Assembly: GCA_025455225.1 (NCBI GenBank)
Contig: JALOMY010000006.1
Coordinates: 1-22,886, forward strand
DNA: 22,886 nt
Origin: Cyclobacteriaceae bacterium
Lineage (GTDB): Bacteria; Bacteroidota; Bacteroidia; Cytophagales; Cyclobacteriaceae
Direction: 5' to 3'
The notes beneath the pieces were generated by a model, which was not told where the DNA came from, searched no databases, and saw only the letters and a list, made by a program, of their open reading frames with translations. This document shows, in pieces, positions 7,678 to 15,570 of the stretch. The first letter of the stretch is position 1. The number at the start of each line of letters is the position of its first letter. The translations under genes and the position numbers were made by a program.

Positions 7678-8673
7678 TTATTGCTGATTAACCTGAGCCG
7701 CTTTGGTTCGGTACCAGTTGCCTTCCTCACCCGGAATGAGTTCGCCTAACCTACGGTAGATATCCACCAGGGAACTATCCATGCCAATGGCTTCCTGGTA
7801 AAAAGGAATGGCTTTTTGGGGTTGACCTTGTGTATCGTAAATAAAAGCCATTACGTGGCTGAGTGCCGCGCTGCGGTAATCCAGGTCGTACGCCTGGTTA
7901 TACCAATACATCGCAGAATCGTATTGAGTTTGTGAATAATAACCATCACCGATCAACAGGATAGCGTTTGTATTATCCGGATCGTTATCGGTTACTTTTC
8001 GAGTTTCGCGGATGGAATCCTTATACCGGTTTTGCAAGTAAAGGGCATACCCTTTATTATACCGGGCATCGTTAAACTGATTATCGAGTATTAGCGCCTT
8101 ATCGTATTGGGCAATGGCAGAATCGTATCGGCCCATATTAATGAATGCGTTTCCACGGCCATAGTAAATAAATGGATCATCTGGATTCTCCTGTAAGGCA
8201 AGTTGGTAATAATGCAAGGCTGAATCGTACTCGGCCATGTCGAAAAATTGGTTTCCCTTCATGTACGAATCGTCAAGAACTGAATCGTCTGAAAAAAAGA
8301 TAAATCCGATTACGGAAATGAAAAATAAAAAAAACATAAAGCCGAAAATAGTTCTTATAACAGCACCGACATTGGGTTGCCCCGAAGTGGTTTTAAAACT
8401 GCGTTGAATGTTTTCAAGAACTTCATCCAAATTGTTACCGGAAGTCTGTGTTGTTTTTTGTTCAGTTGCTGCTGATGATGACTTCCAACGTTCGTGAATA
8501 GACTCTGCTCTATGGGTATAGAAATACTGGAAAAAGCTGAATGCGGAAACGCCCATGAGAAGGTAAACCAGCGAAGAATCCACCGACCAGAACAAGGCCA
8601 TCAAAAAAGCTGAAGCGATACCAGTAAACAGCCATATTCTTCCTTTTTGCGGATGGTCTTGTGTTGAACTCAT
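7678..8673 (-). CDS. Membrane-anchored TPR protein
   Basis: 331 residues. Hydrophobic segments at about 13-30, 34-50 and 103-127 are followed by a C-terminal domain of about five tetratricopeptide repeats (roughly 136-305), recognisable from repeated YDSA...YY..AL...P units such as EYDSALHYYQLALQENPDD, GRYDSAIAQYDKALILD and TQYDSAMYWYNQAYDLD. The repeats keep the codons for YDSA nearly identical, giving near-repeats in the DNA (GCAGAATCGTAT-like on the plus strand). TPR domains are protein-interaction scaffolds; partner unknown. It starts 3 bp after the bestrophin-like gene stop, so the two are very likely co-transcribed. Confidence 0.85.
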   Translation of the reverse strand: MSSTQDHPQKGRIWLFTGIASAFLMALFWSVDSSLVYLLMGVSAFSFFQYFYTHRAESIHERWKSSSAATEQKTTQTSGNNLDEVLENIQRSFKTTSGQPNVGAVIRTIFGFMFFLFFISVIGFIFFSDDSVLDDSYMKGNQFFDMAEYDSALHYYQLALQENPDDPFIYYGRGNAFINMGRYDSAIAQYDKALILDNQFNDARYNKGYALYLQNRYKDSIRETRKVTDNDPDNTNAILLIGDGYYSQTQYDSAMYWYNQAYDLDYRSAALSHVMAFIYDTQGQPQKAIPFYQEAIGMDSSLVDIYRRLGELIPGEEGNWYRTKAAQVNQQ

Positions 8674-8676
8674 AGA

Positions 8677-9453
8677 TTATTTCATTACCGAAACAATATC
8701 CTGCTCTTCGATTCTAATATCGTCTTCGCCTACTTCATCGAACGGATGTTCGAGGTGATCCTGAATGTTATCCAGGCTTACCAGTATAAAACTATATAAA
8801 ACCGGCATGACATACTCCAGGTTGGGCGAGTAATCCTGAAACGTGCTGGCAAAATAAGGACCGTATATGATGGGAAATATGTAAATAAAAACTTTGCTGT
8901 ACGCCCGCAAGGTTATCGGTGTGCGGTACGCGTGAATTACTTTGAGGTTATCAAATGCAATGATCATTTTACTAACATACTGGCTGATCCGGGATACTTC
9001 ACCTGCCTGTACGCCAACATTGCGTAATTCCATTGTCAGCAGGGAAAGCTTTGAAAAACAATCGTATATGGTGTGTTCAATGGCCTGCCAGTCTTTCTTG
9101 TGATGATTGGTAAACATCGTACGCATATGACCTGCAATCTCATTCATTAGGATTCGTATACGGCCAGGTAAGTCATTGTTTTTATCTGAAGGCCAGTCGC
9201 GAACAGCATAATAGATTGCTACTCCATGCCCTTTGAAGTCGGATAAACGCTGCAACGCCAGTTCCCTGCGGTTATAAGCCGAACTGATGGAAAAGACCAC
9301 CGGAAATACGATCGCAACGCCCACCAGCATATCGGGAAATTTTGCAATCAGTCCGAACCGGTAACAGGTATAAGTCGAGATAATGGAGAGGGAGGTGATG
9401 ATAACCGTTTTGTAGTTAATGATCAGAAAGAAACTTCGAAGTACTTTTTTCAT
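8677..9453 (-). CDS. Bestrophin-like (RFP-TM) anion channel family protein
   Basis: 258 residues from ATG 9453; a GTG at 9462 would add three residues. Two N-terminal hydrophobic stretches (about 8-35, 41-58) are followed by a soluble helical part and a second hydrophobic pair near 188-206 and 214-228. The diagnostic block is LDNIQDHLEHPFDEVGEDDI (227-246), matching the bestrophin region in which a conserved Pro-Phe precedes an acidic calcium-sensing stretch in animal proteins. AYRTPITLRAYSKVF at 175-189 is also typical of bacterial bestrophins. Prokaryotic members form pentameric ion channels in the inner membrane; selectivity differs between homologues, so I do not claim chloride. The TPR gene follows 3 bp downstream. 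Confidence 0.85.
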   Translation of the reverse strand: MKKVLRSFFLIINYKTVIITSLSIISTYTCYRFGLIAKFPDMLVGVAIVFPVVFSISSAYNRRELALQRLSDFKGHGVAIYYAVRDWPSDKNNDLPGRIRILMNEIAGHMRTMFTNHHKKDWQAIEHTIYDCFSKLSLLTMELRNVGVQAGEVSRISQYVSKMIIAFDNLKVIHAYRTPITLRAYSKVFIYIFPIIYGPYFASTFQDYSPNLEYVMPVLYSFILVSLDNIQDHLEHPFDEVGEDDIRIEEQDIVSVMK

Positions 9454-9497
9454 GAAGCACACTATTTGACTTACTCAATTTCACAAAAAGACCAGTA

Positions 9498-9538
9498 TTA
9501 ACAAATTGTTAAGCTTCAATATATTTCAGTTACTTTTC
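9498..9538. promoter_or_regulatory. Palindromic operator-like site and possible promoter between divergent bestrophin and PAP2 genes
   Basis: TTAACAA-A-TTGTTAA at 9498-9512 is a perfect 7+1+7 inverted repeat. Its right arm contains a TTG (9506-9508) lying 22 bp before TACTTTTC (9531-9538), a one-mismatch match to the Bacteroidota -7 element TAnnTTTG for the PAP2 gene (ATG 9549). The leader would be only a few bases long, so the promoter reading is tentative. Confidence 0.35.
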
Positions 9539-9548
9539 CATTTGATTC

Positions 9549-10205
9549 ATGAAGCCCCGACACCGCCCTTCCTGGAAGTCAGCTTTTAAGGCACCCCGGT
9601 ACCGTGCAAATTTTTTCTTTACGCTTGTGTTGCTGCTGGGTTGTGCCTGGATTGCACCAGTCCTTTTTCAGTGGATTGAACATCGACCCGGTTATGCTCT
9701 TTATGATCCGCTTCTGGATTTATTACCGGCTCATAATTATTCGAACATCATTTTCATTTTGCTATATCTCTTGACGGCAGCCGGCATTATTCGATTGGTG
9801 CTGCATCCCATCCATTTCCTGATTGGCCTCCAGTCGTACCTGGCCATAACGGTTATGCGGTTTATAACCCTGTTGATCACTCCGCTGGAAGCGCCTCATA
9901 CGCTTGTTTTACTTCAGGATCCTTTCATCGACAAGCTGATCTATCAGCAATCCATTACCAAAGATCTTTTCTTTTCCGGGCATACCGGCCTGATGGCGTT
10001 ATTTGCCTTTTTATTTCATCATGATTCATACTGGAAATGGTTTTATATAGCTGGAGCCTTTATAATCGGAATTCTCCTTTTACTTCAGCATGCCCACTAT
10101 ACCCTTGATGTAATCGCAGCGCCCTTCTTCGCCTGGATAGCCTATTTTTTGGCGACAAGATTTTATCAAAACAAAACGATTGAATTACCTGAATCGCAAA
10201 AATGA
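9549..10205 (+). CDS. Sphingomyelin-synthase-like PAP2 membrane phosphotransferase/phosphatase
   Basis: 218 residues with about six hydrophobic segments. The active-site motifs follow the PAP2_C / sphingomyelin-synthase arrangement: FSGHT at 142-146 (His145) and HYTLD at 183-187 (His183, Asp187). The His-x3-Asp spacing and the HYTxD wording match the SMS catalytic triad rather than the classic PAP2 SRxxxxxHxxxD motif. Upstream, RFITLLITPLEAP at 104-116 resembles the SMS region ITMYVTTLPVPG, and DPLLDLLP at 53-60 resembles the PLPD motif. Sphingomyelin synthases move a phospho-headgroup from a phospholipid to ceramide, and many Bacteroidota make sphingolipids. Headgroup transfer is inference; a simple lipid phosphatase is the alternative. 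It is convergent with the glycosyltransferase gene 10 bp away. Confidence 0.82.
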   Translation: MKPRHRPSWKSAFKAPRYRANFFFTLVLLLGCAWIAPVLFQWIEHRPGYALYDPLLDLLPAHNYSNIIFILLYLLTAAGIIRLVLHPIHFLIGLQSYLAITVMRFITLLITPLEAPHTLVLLQDPFIDKLIYQQSITKDLFFSGHTGLMALFAFLFHHDSYWKWFYIAGAFIIGILLLLQHAHYTLDVIAAPFFAWIAYFLATRFYQNKTIELPESQK

Positions 10206-10215
10206 ATCCCAATCG

Positions 10216-11178
10216 TCAGGTTTTAAATAGTTCCTTTAAAAAGCCAACTCCATACCCAATCAATTGAATATAAGCGGATGGAATACTCAACCCGGCAACT
10301 ATGAGATTTCGGTGTTGTCTGTACGAATCAATAAATAAGGCAACTGTAAAAAAACCATAGGCTACCAGTGCCAGAATAAACAAAGGCTTGGATATCCAAT
10401 ACCATACGGGTATGGAGAATAATCCTACTGTAAAGAAGGAAGGAAGCCAATGGGTGAGTTTCACAGCTCCCGGATGTGCGCGACCCACCTGAACGCGGCC
10501 CCGGCCAAAGTTGGATACCTGGTTATAAAACTGTTCAAAGGTTGCCCTGCGCTTGTGATAAACAAAAGCATCCGGTATCAGTACAGAACGAAACCCGGCA
10601 CTCTTCATCCGGATGCTCAACTCAATATCTTCTGCCATTCGGCTGAATACAAATCCATGGGTTTTTTCATAAACAGCACGCGAAAAGCCCATGTTAAAAC
10701 TGCGCGGCTGAAACCAACCGAGGTGTTTCTTTCCTCCACGGATTCCCCCCGTTGTTAGGGCTGAAGACATGGTATAGGCCATGGCCTGCTGGATAGGTGT
10801 AAAACTTTCATGACTTCGGTCGGGCCCGCCCCAGGCATCAAATGGTTCCACCAACCGGTAAGCATCAACGCCCTGAAAGTAATGTTCAGGTACAATGCAA
10901 TCGGAATCAAATATCACAAAATATTGACCTCGTGCACGGGAGAAACCCAGGTTACGGCTTGGGCCCGGACCGGTATTCGGCTTAACGATGTATTCAATTG
11001 AAAGCTGATCCCGGAACTGGTCTATCACCGAATCACACCGTTGGGATGAACCATCCTCCACAACAATAACCTCAAAGTCTTTTACGGTCTGCTTCGTCAG
11101 ACTTACTAACAATTCCCGGATTTCCTCCGGCCGGTTATACACCGGTACGATAACCGAATAGCGCGGACTCGCACTCAT
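10216..11178 (-). CDS. Family 2 glycosyltransferase with C-terminal membrane segments
   Basis: 320 residues. The GT-A fold starts YSVIVPVYNRPEEI (7-20), with VEDGSS (40-45), NTGPGPSRNLGF (68-79), the metal-binding DSD at 91-93 and the acidic ED at 183-184 in FSRMAEDIELSIR. A hydrophobic stretch at about 245-285 indicates one or two membrane helices near the C-terminus, so it acts at the inner membrane. WGGPD and the later SFNMGFSR block are common in GT2 enzymes that build cell-surface glycans. Donor and acceptor are unknown. The neighbouring PAP2 protein is convergent, so co-regulation is not implied. Confidence 0.9.
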   Translation of the reverse strand: MSASPRYSVIVPVYNRPEEIRELLVSLTKQTVKDFEVIVVEDGSSQRCDSVIDQFRDQLSIEYIVKPNTGPGPSRNLGFSRARGQYFVIFDSDCIVPEHYFQGVDAYRLVEPFDAWGGPDRSHESFTPIQQAMAYTMSSALTTGGIRGGKKHLGWFQPRSFNMGFSRAVYEKTHGFVFSRMAEDIELSIRMKSAGFRSVLIPDAFVYHKRRATFEQFYNQVSNFGRGRVQVGRAHPGAVKLTHWLPSFFTVGLFSIPVWYWISKPLFILALVAYGFFTVALFIDSYRQHRNLIVAGLSIPSAYIQLIGYGVGFLKELFKT

Positions 11179-11294
11179 GAACCTGTGAGATTAATAAACC
11201 CGTGCGCCAATATCCAAGAATATCCATTAATTTCCATAGACATCATCCTCAATCCATCTATCGCTTCCGTGTAACCGGTATGAAATGCATTACC

Positions 11295-11302
11295 TACCTT
11301 TA
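11295..11302 (+). promoter_or_regulatory. Possible -7 element (TACCTTTA) upstream of the NTF2-like/PON/M20 operon
   Basis: TACCTTTA matches the Bacteroidota -7 consensus TAnnTTTG at seven of eight positions and lies 23 bp before the ATG at 11326. No convincing TTG is found at the -33 position. The 147-bp gap also has AATATCCA twice, 10 bp apart (11209 and 11219); I assign no function to it. Confidence 0.25.
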
Positions 11303-11325
11303 CTTCAATCCTAAATAAATGTACC

Positions 11326-11826
11326 ATGAATTACCTTCTCACCTTGTTATTGATACTGCCGCTTCTTGTACAAGCCCAAACGGATTATTCGCAGGATGTC
11401 TCCTCCGAAGACCGGATTATAGCTGCACTGTACAATGTAATTTGCGGGGAACCCGGTGAACCACGCGACTGGAACCGGTTCAAATATCTTTTTACTACGG
11501 ATGCAAAACTGATACCTACTACAAAAAACCAGGAAGGTAAGCTTACCTACCGTGCATTAAGTCCTGATGAGTATGTTCAGCTCTTCAGCAGCCGAATACC
11601 CACCGGGTTTTATGAAAGGGAATTGCATCGGGTAACGGAGCAATTCGGTACGGTAACCCACGCATTCAGCACCTATGAAACGCGCGAAAGGCGCGATGGG
11701 CCGGTAACCAACCGCGGCATCAACAGCATCCAGTTGTTTTTCGATGGAAGCCGGTATTACATCATGAACGTATTCTGGTGTGCCGAAAGCATGGGATTTG
11801 CATTACCAGAGAAATACCTGAAGTAA
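11326..11826 (+). CDS. Secreted NTF2-like (SnoaL-fold) protein, function unknown
   Basis: 166 residues. MNYLLTLLLILPLLVQAQ is a signal peptide with cleavage after QAQ. The mature part looks like an NTF2/SnoaL cone fold: an N-terminal helix (EDRIIAALYNVICGEPGEPRDW), a helix containing WNRFKYLFTTDAKLIPTT, and strands ending in INSIQLFFDGSRYYIMNVFW. Catalytic residues cannot be assigned. It is first in a three-gene plus-strand unit, with the paraoxonase-like gene 9 bp downstream. Secretion fits the extracytoplasmic character of all three products. The family call is by pattern only. Confidence 0.75.
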   Translation: MNYLLTLLLILPLLVQAQTDYSQDVSSEDRIIAALYNVICGEPGEPRDWNRFKYLFTTDAKLIPTTKNQEGKLTYRALSPDEYVQLFSSRIPTGFYERELHRVTEQFGTVTHAFSTYETRERRDGPVTNRGINSIQLFFDGSRYYIMNVFWCAESMGFALPEKYLK

Positions 11827-11835
11827 AATAACGCT

Positions 11836-12912
11836 ATGAAGAAAGGTCTTTTGATAACACTGCTACTTGTAGTAGCCGGAATTGGTTTTGCTGTAATTCG
11901 AATTTTAATTCCAGCTGGCCTATTCAAAACAATCAATCCGCATGTTGACGGAACCGTACATAAAATGGAACTGCCCATTGCCGGGCCGGAAGACATTACC
12001 ATAGATCAGCAAACCGGAATCACATTTATCTCCGTGGATGACCGTAGATCGAATATGCAAAACCCGGGAAGTGCAGAAGGGGGTATTCTGATGCTTAAAT
12101 TATTGGATTCGCTGCCCCAGCTTATTAATATCACGCCAACAGAAATGGATGATTTTCATCCACATGGAATTTCACTGTGGAAGTCGTCCGAAGGACGAAC
12201 CTTTCTGTTCGTAATTAATCACCGTCAAAAAAAACCAGCCCATGTGGTTGAACGGTTTGAATGGAGAAATGATAGCCTGATGCACCTGGAAAGCATCATG
12301 GACGCTGAGGTAATGACCAGTCCGAATGACTTGGTAGCCGTTGGCAATCGGTCCTTCTATGTTACTAATGACCATTATTATGCCCATCGTGGTATTGGCC
12401 GAACGCTGGAAGATTACTTGCAACGCGCCATAGCCTATGTGAATTATTACGATGGACATACCTTCAAAAAAGTTGCGGAAGGCATTGCCTACCCGAATGG
12501 CATTGCTGCATCAACAGATCAAATGCAGCTCTTTGTAGCCTCCACTACGGGCAGAAAAATTCTGGTGTATGACCGCGATATCATCAGCGGAACGCTCACC
12601 CTGAAGCAGGAAATACAAACCGGCACAGGCGTGGATAATATTGAACTAGATGAAAAGGGCGCCTTGTTGATTGGCTGTCATCCGCAACTGCTGAAGTTTG
12701 CCTCGCATGCGGTAGACGCCTCTAAATTTTCTCCATCGCAGGTGATCAAACTTACACATGATGATGATCAGCACTACCAGGTGGAAGAAGTGTTCCTCAA
12801 TAACGGCCAAGACTACTCCGGATCATCCGTGGCAGCCGTTTATCAAAATACGATGCTGATTGGATCGGTATTCGAAAAATCCATGTTAATCTGCACCTTC
12901 AACACCAATTAA
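11836..12912 (+). CDS. Paraoxonase/arylesterase (PON)-like six-bladed propeller lactonase
   Basis: 358 residues with an N-terminal hydrophobic anchor (4-24), which points to a membrane-tethered, extracytoplasmic enzyme like the retained leader of PON1. The PON1 residue set can be read along the chain: Glu52-Asp53 in GPEDITID (Glu53/Asp54 of PON1), His110 in HPHGIS (His115), His129 in FVINHR (His134), Asn164-Asp165 in SPNDLVAVG (Asn168/Asp169), Asn221 in YPNGIA (Asn224), and Asp267-Asn268 in VDNIEL (Asp269/Asn270). YVTNDHYY, GCHP and SSVAAVY are further family blocks. The PON1 disulfide partner near residue 42 is absent. PONs hydrolyse lactones with catalytic calcium; the native substrate here is unknown. 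The M20 hydrolase starts 7 bp downstream. Confidence 0.9.
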   Translation: MKKGLLITLLLVVAGIGFAVIRILIPAGLFKTINPHVDGTVHKMELPIAGPEDITIDQQTGITFISVDDRRSNMQNPGSAEGGILMLKLLDSLPQLINITPTEMDDFHPHGISLWKSSEGRTFLFVINHRQKKPAHVVERFEWRNDSLMHLESIMDAEVMTSPNDLVAVGNRSFYVTNDHYYAHRGIGRTLEDYLQRAIAYVNYYDGHTFKKVAEGIAYPNGIAASTDQMQLFVASTTGRKILVYDRDIISGTLTLKQEIQTGTGVDNIELDEKGALLIGCHPQLLKFASHAVDASKFSPSQVIKLTHDDDQHYQVEEVFLNNGQDYSGSSVAAVYQNTMLIGSVFEKSMLICTFNTN

Positions 12913-12919
12913 ACTGATT

Positions 12920-14434
12920 ATGCGCTTCGCGTTTATTATTCTTCTTTTCGCAGCCATCACGCTGCCGGCACAAAAGAAACCCGACCATCAAGCTGTGGCA
13001 GAAAAGTATGCTGTTCGATCGTTTAAGGAGTTTTATGAATTATTAAGTCTCTCCAATGATGCCCACTTCCCGGAAGACATTGAAAAAAATGTACAGTGGT
13101 GCGAAGCCGCATTTGCCAAACGCGGCTTTACAACAAAACGCCTGAACACCCCCACCGTGCCTTTATTGCTGGCCGAACGCAAAATCAGCAAGCCCACTAA
13201 ATCCACCAAAACAGTTTTAATCTACCTGCAGATTGACGGTCAGCCTGTAAATCCTTCCCAATGGAACCAGGAAAGTCCGTGGAAACCGGCACTTAAAGAA
13301 AAAGACAGGCAGGGTACCTGGCAGACCATTTCCTTCGAACGCTTATACGAAGGGTACAATCCAGACTGGAGGATTTTTGCCCGTTCTACATCCGATGCTA
13401 AAGGACCGGCTATGGCCTTCCTGGCTTCGCTGGATGCCCAGGCAGAATTAAAGCAAGAACAAAACTATAATATTAAAGTGATCATGGACTTCGAAGAAGA
13501 GCTTGGTTCTCCCAATCTGCCGAAGGCCGTTGAGGAATATAAAAATGACCTGGCTGCCGACATGCTGATCATTTACGATGGCCCCCGGCATATCTCCAAT
13601 CAACCTACATTGAGTTTTGGTGCGCGTGGAATTTGCGAGATAACATTAACGGTTTTCGGTCCCCGAAATCCTGCACACAGCGGTAACTATGGAAACTTCA
13701 CACCCAACCCGGCCATGCGCCTGGCCCAATTACTGGCTTCGATGAAGGACGATGATGGAAGAGTTACTATTCCCGGATTTTATGAGGGCGTTGTACTTAC
13801 GGAAGAAGAGAAGCGTATTTTGAAACAAGTTCCCGATGATGAAACTGAAATAAAAAAATTCCTGGGTATTGCTGAGCGCGATAAGATTGGTGATAATTTC
13901 CAGGAATCTATTCAATACCCAACGTTGAACATTCGTGGATTAGATGCTTTATATGTCGGAACGGAAGCACGTACCCTTATACCCGATAAAGCGATTGCTG
14001 AACTTGACATCCGGTTGGTTCCATCCAGTGATGCGCAACGCCTGATCAACCTGGTTCGCCATCATGTTGAAAGCAAAGGTTACTATATTATCGACCGGGC
14101 ACCAACCGAGGAAGAACGCTTGAATTATCCACGGATTATCTCCTTCAATTCGAGTGTTTCGTACGGACCATTTCAAACTCCCTTCGACTCTGAAGTTGGT
14201 CTTTGGTTAAGCCAGGCTATGGTGACTGCCTTCGGAAAAGAGCCGGTAAAAATCCGTATGATGGGAGGGTCAATACCGATATCTCCCTTTGTTACAACAC
14301 TGAATATCCCGGCAGTTAGTGTACCTACCGTAAACCCGGATAATAACCAGCATGCTGAAAATGAAAATATACGCGTTGGGAATTACGTTGAAGCGGTTAA
14401 AACATTTTTGGCTATTCTTTTGCAAAAGCTCTGA
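12920..14434 (+). CDS. Secreted M20-type metallohydrolase with an altered first metal motif
   Basis: 504 residues; MRFAFIILLFAAITLPAQ is a signal peptide. The M20/M28-type catalytic domain carries Asp159 (STSDAKGP), Glu193-Glu194 (DFEEELGS), Asp220 (IIYDGP) and His478 (QHAENE). The lid or dimerisation domain begins at about LSFGARGICEITLTVFG (231-247). The first motif, normally GHxDxQP with a metal-binding His, reads IYLQIDGQPVNPSQW (101-115): the His position is Gln104 while Asp106 is kept. The rest of that block matches M20 dipeptidases closely, so this is a family member and not a misread frame. Substrate may be a peptide or an acylated amine. It is the last gene of the trio after the paraoxonase-like gene. 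Confidence 0.88.
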   Translation: MRFAFIILLFAAITLPAQKKPDHQAVAEKYAVRSFKEFYELLSLSNDAHFPEDIEKNVQWCEAAFAKRGFTTKRLNTPTVPLLLAERKISKPTKSTKTVLIYLQIDGQPVNPSQWNQESPWKPALKEKDRQGTWQTISFERLYEGYNPDWRIFARSTSDAKGPAMAFLASLDAQAELKQEQNYNIKVIMDFEEELGSPNLPKAVEEYKNDLAADMLIIYDGPRHISNQPTLSFGARGICEITLTVFGPRNPAHSGNYGNFTPNPAMRLAQLLASMKDDDGRVTIPGFYEGVVLTEEEKRILKQVPDDETEIKKFLGIAERDKIGDNFQESIQYPTLNIRGLDALYVGTEARTLIPDKAIAELDIRLVPSSDAQRLINLVRHHVESKGYYIIDRAPTEEERLNYPRIISFNSSVSYGPFQTPFDSEVGLWLSQAMVTAFGKEPVKIRMMGGSIPISPFVTTLNIPAVSVPTVNPDNNQHAENENIRVGNYVEAVKTFLAILLQKL

Positions 14435-14439
14435 TGCTT

Positions 14440-14474
14440 CCGAATAATCTTGAAGAGATTCCGGGTTATTGTTT
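14440..14474 (+). terminator. Weak hairpin after the M20 gene, possible terminator
   Basis: AATCT / AGATT pair around TGAAG at 14446-14460, with CCG / CGG able to extend the stem across an unequal bulge, followed by the T-rich GTTATTGTTT. It starts a few bases after the stop. The stem is short, so this is a guess. The remaining 90 bp to the next gene shows nothing I recognise. Confidence 0.25.
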
Positions 14475-14564
14475 ACGGATGTAATGAGTTGCGAAAACTG
14501 GAAGTCTCCATCTGCAAAATCAGGGGCGACATTAAGCTATAATTCTCAAGTTAAATTGGGGTAA

Positions 14565-15569
14565 CTATACAACCTTGATCTTTACAGCTTGCGGAATTTC
14601 TTCCAAGCCGGCTGTTTCAATTACCAGGTAATCCTTTTTGGAAAGCGATTGCCGGGTAATCAGCTCCGCCAAAAATCCGGTAACAAAAAGTTGAACACCA
14701 ATAATGACAGCAACCAAGGCCAGGTAAAAAATAGGCTGTTCCGCTATATCCCGCTTAAGAGGTATTTGTGAAATGTAAATGGAATCAATTTTATCCCAGA
14801 AAATTTTAACGGTAAACGTAAAACCGATCAGGAATGAAAGTATGCCCAGCGTACCAAAGAAATGCATGGGGCGCATGGAAAACCGTCCGACAAAAGTTAT
14901 GGTAAGTAAATCCAGGAAACCGCGGGCAAAGCGCTCAAAACCATACTTGGAACGTCCGAACTTTCGTTCCTGGTGTGTAACAATCTTCTCCCCGATTTTT
15001 CGGAAGCCCGCCCACTTGGCAATAACCGGAATGTAACGATGCATTTCCCCGTACACCGAAATGTTCTTCACAACGGTTCGGTGATAGGCCTTTAAACCGC
15101 AGTTAAAATCGTGAATATCGATACCTGAAATTTTCCGGGTAACATAATTGAAAAACCGGGAAGGAATAGTCTTTGAAATGGGGTCGTTGCGTTTTCTTTT
15201 CCAACCCGACACCAACTGGTAACCCTCATTCGTTATCATGCGGTAAAGCTCCGGTATTTCATCGGGGCTGTCTTGCAGATCGGCATCCAGGGTTATTACC
15301 ACCTCCCCCTGGGCAGCCCGGAAACCGGTTTGAAGAGCTGCCGATTTTCCGTAATTCCGATTGAATCTAAGTCCCTTAAAATGAGGATTGGCTTCACTGA
15401 TCTCGACAATTTTATTCCACGAGTTATCATTACTGCCATCATCGATTAAGATCACTTCATAAGAAAAGCCGTGTGTCTGCATCACACGGCTTATCCATTC
15501 ACTTAATTCCTGAAGCGATTCTTCTTCTTCGAATACGGGTATAACTACTGATAAATCCAACGAGGTCAT
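14565..15569 (-). CDS. Polyprenyl-phosphate-type glycosyltransferase (GT2, DPM1/GtrB-like)
   Basis: 334 residues. The GT-A domain has VVIPVFEEEESL (8-19), IDDGSNDNS (42-50), RNYGKSAALQTGF (71-83) and DADLQDSPDEIPEL (95-108) with the metal-binding DAD. DFNCGLKAYHRTV (near 153-165) is typical of the subfamily. Two C-terminal membrane helices are visible at about 236-258 and 283-305. This architecture matches GtrB/ArnC-type enzymes that load a sugar onto a polyprenyl phosphate carrier at the cytoplasmic face of the inner membrane. Sugar unknown. It is the last gene of the five-gene minus-strand operon, 1 bp after the DUF4199 gene. DNA just downstream has no clear terminator. Confidence 0.93.
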   Translation of the reverse strand: MTSLDLSVVIPVFEEEESLQELSEWISRVMQTHGFSYEVILIDDGSNDNSWNKIVEISEANPHFKGLRFNRNYGKSAALQTGFRAAQGEVVITLDADLQDSPDEIPELYRMITNEGYQLVSGWKRKRNDPISKTIPSRFFNYVTRKISGIDIHDFNCGLKAYHRTVVKNISVYGEMHRYIPVIAKWAGFRKIGEKIVTHQERKFGRSKYGFERFARGFLDLLTITFVGRFSMRPMHFFGTLGILSFLIGFTFTVKIFWDKIDSIYISQIPLKRDIAEQPIFYLALVAVIIGVQLFVTGFLAELITRQSLSKKDYLVIETAGLEEIPQAVKIKVV

Positions 15570-15570
15570 C

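Noticed and set aside
7900..8240. Near-repeats of GCAGAATCGTAT-like sequence
   Set aside because: Explained by repeated YDSA codons in the TPR domain.
10450..10758. 102-codon plus-strand frame inside the glycosyltransferase gene
   Set aside because: Lies opposite conserved GT2 motifs and has no domain of its own.
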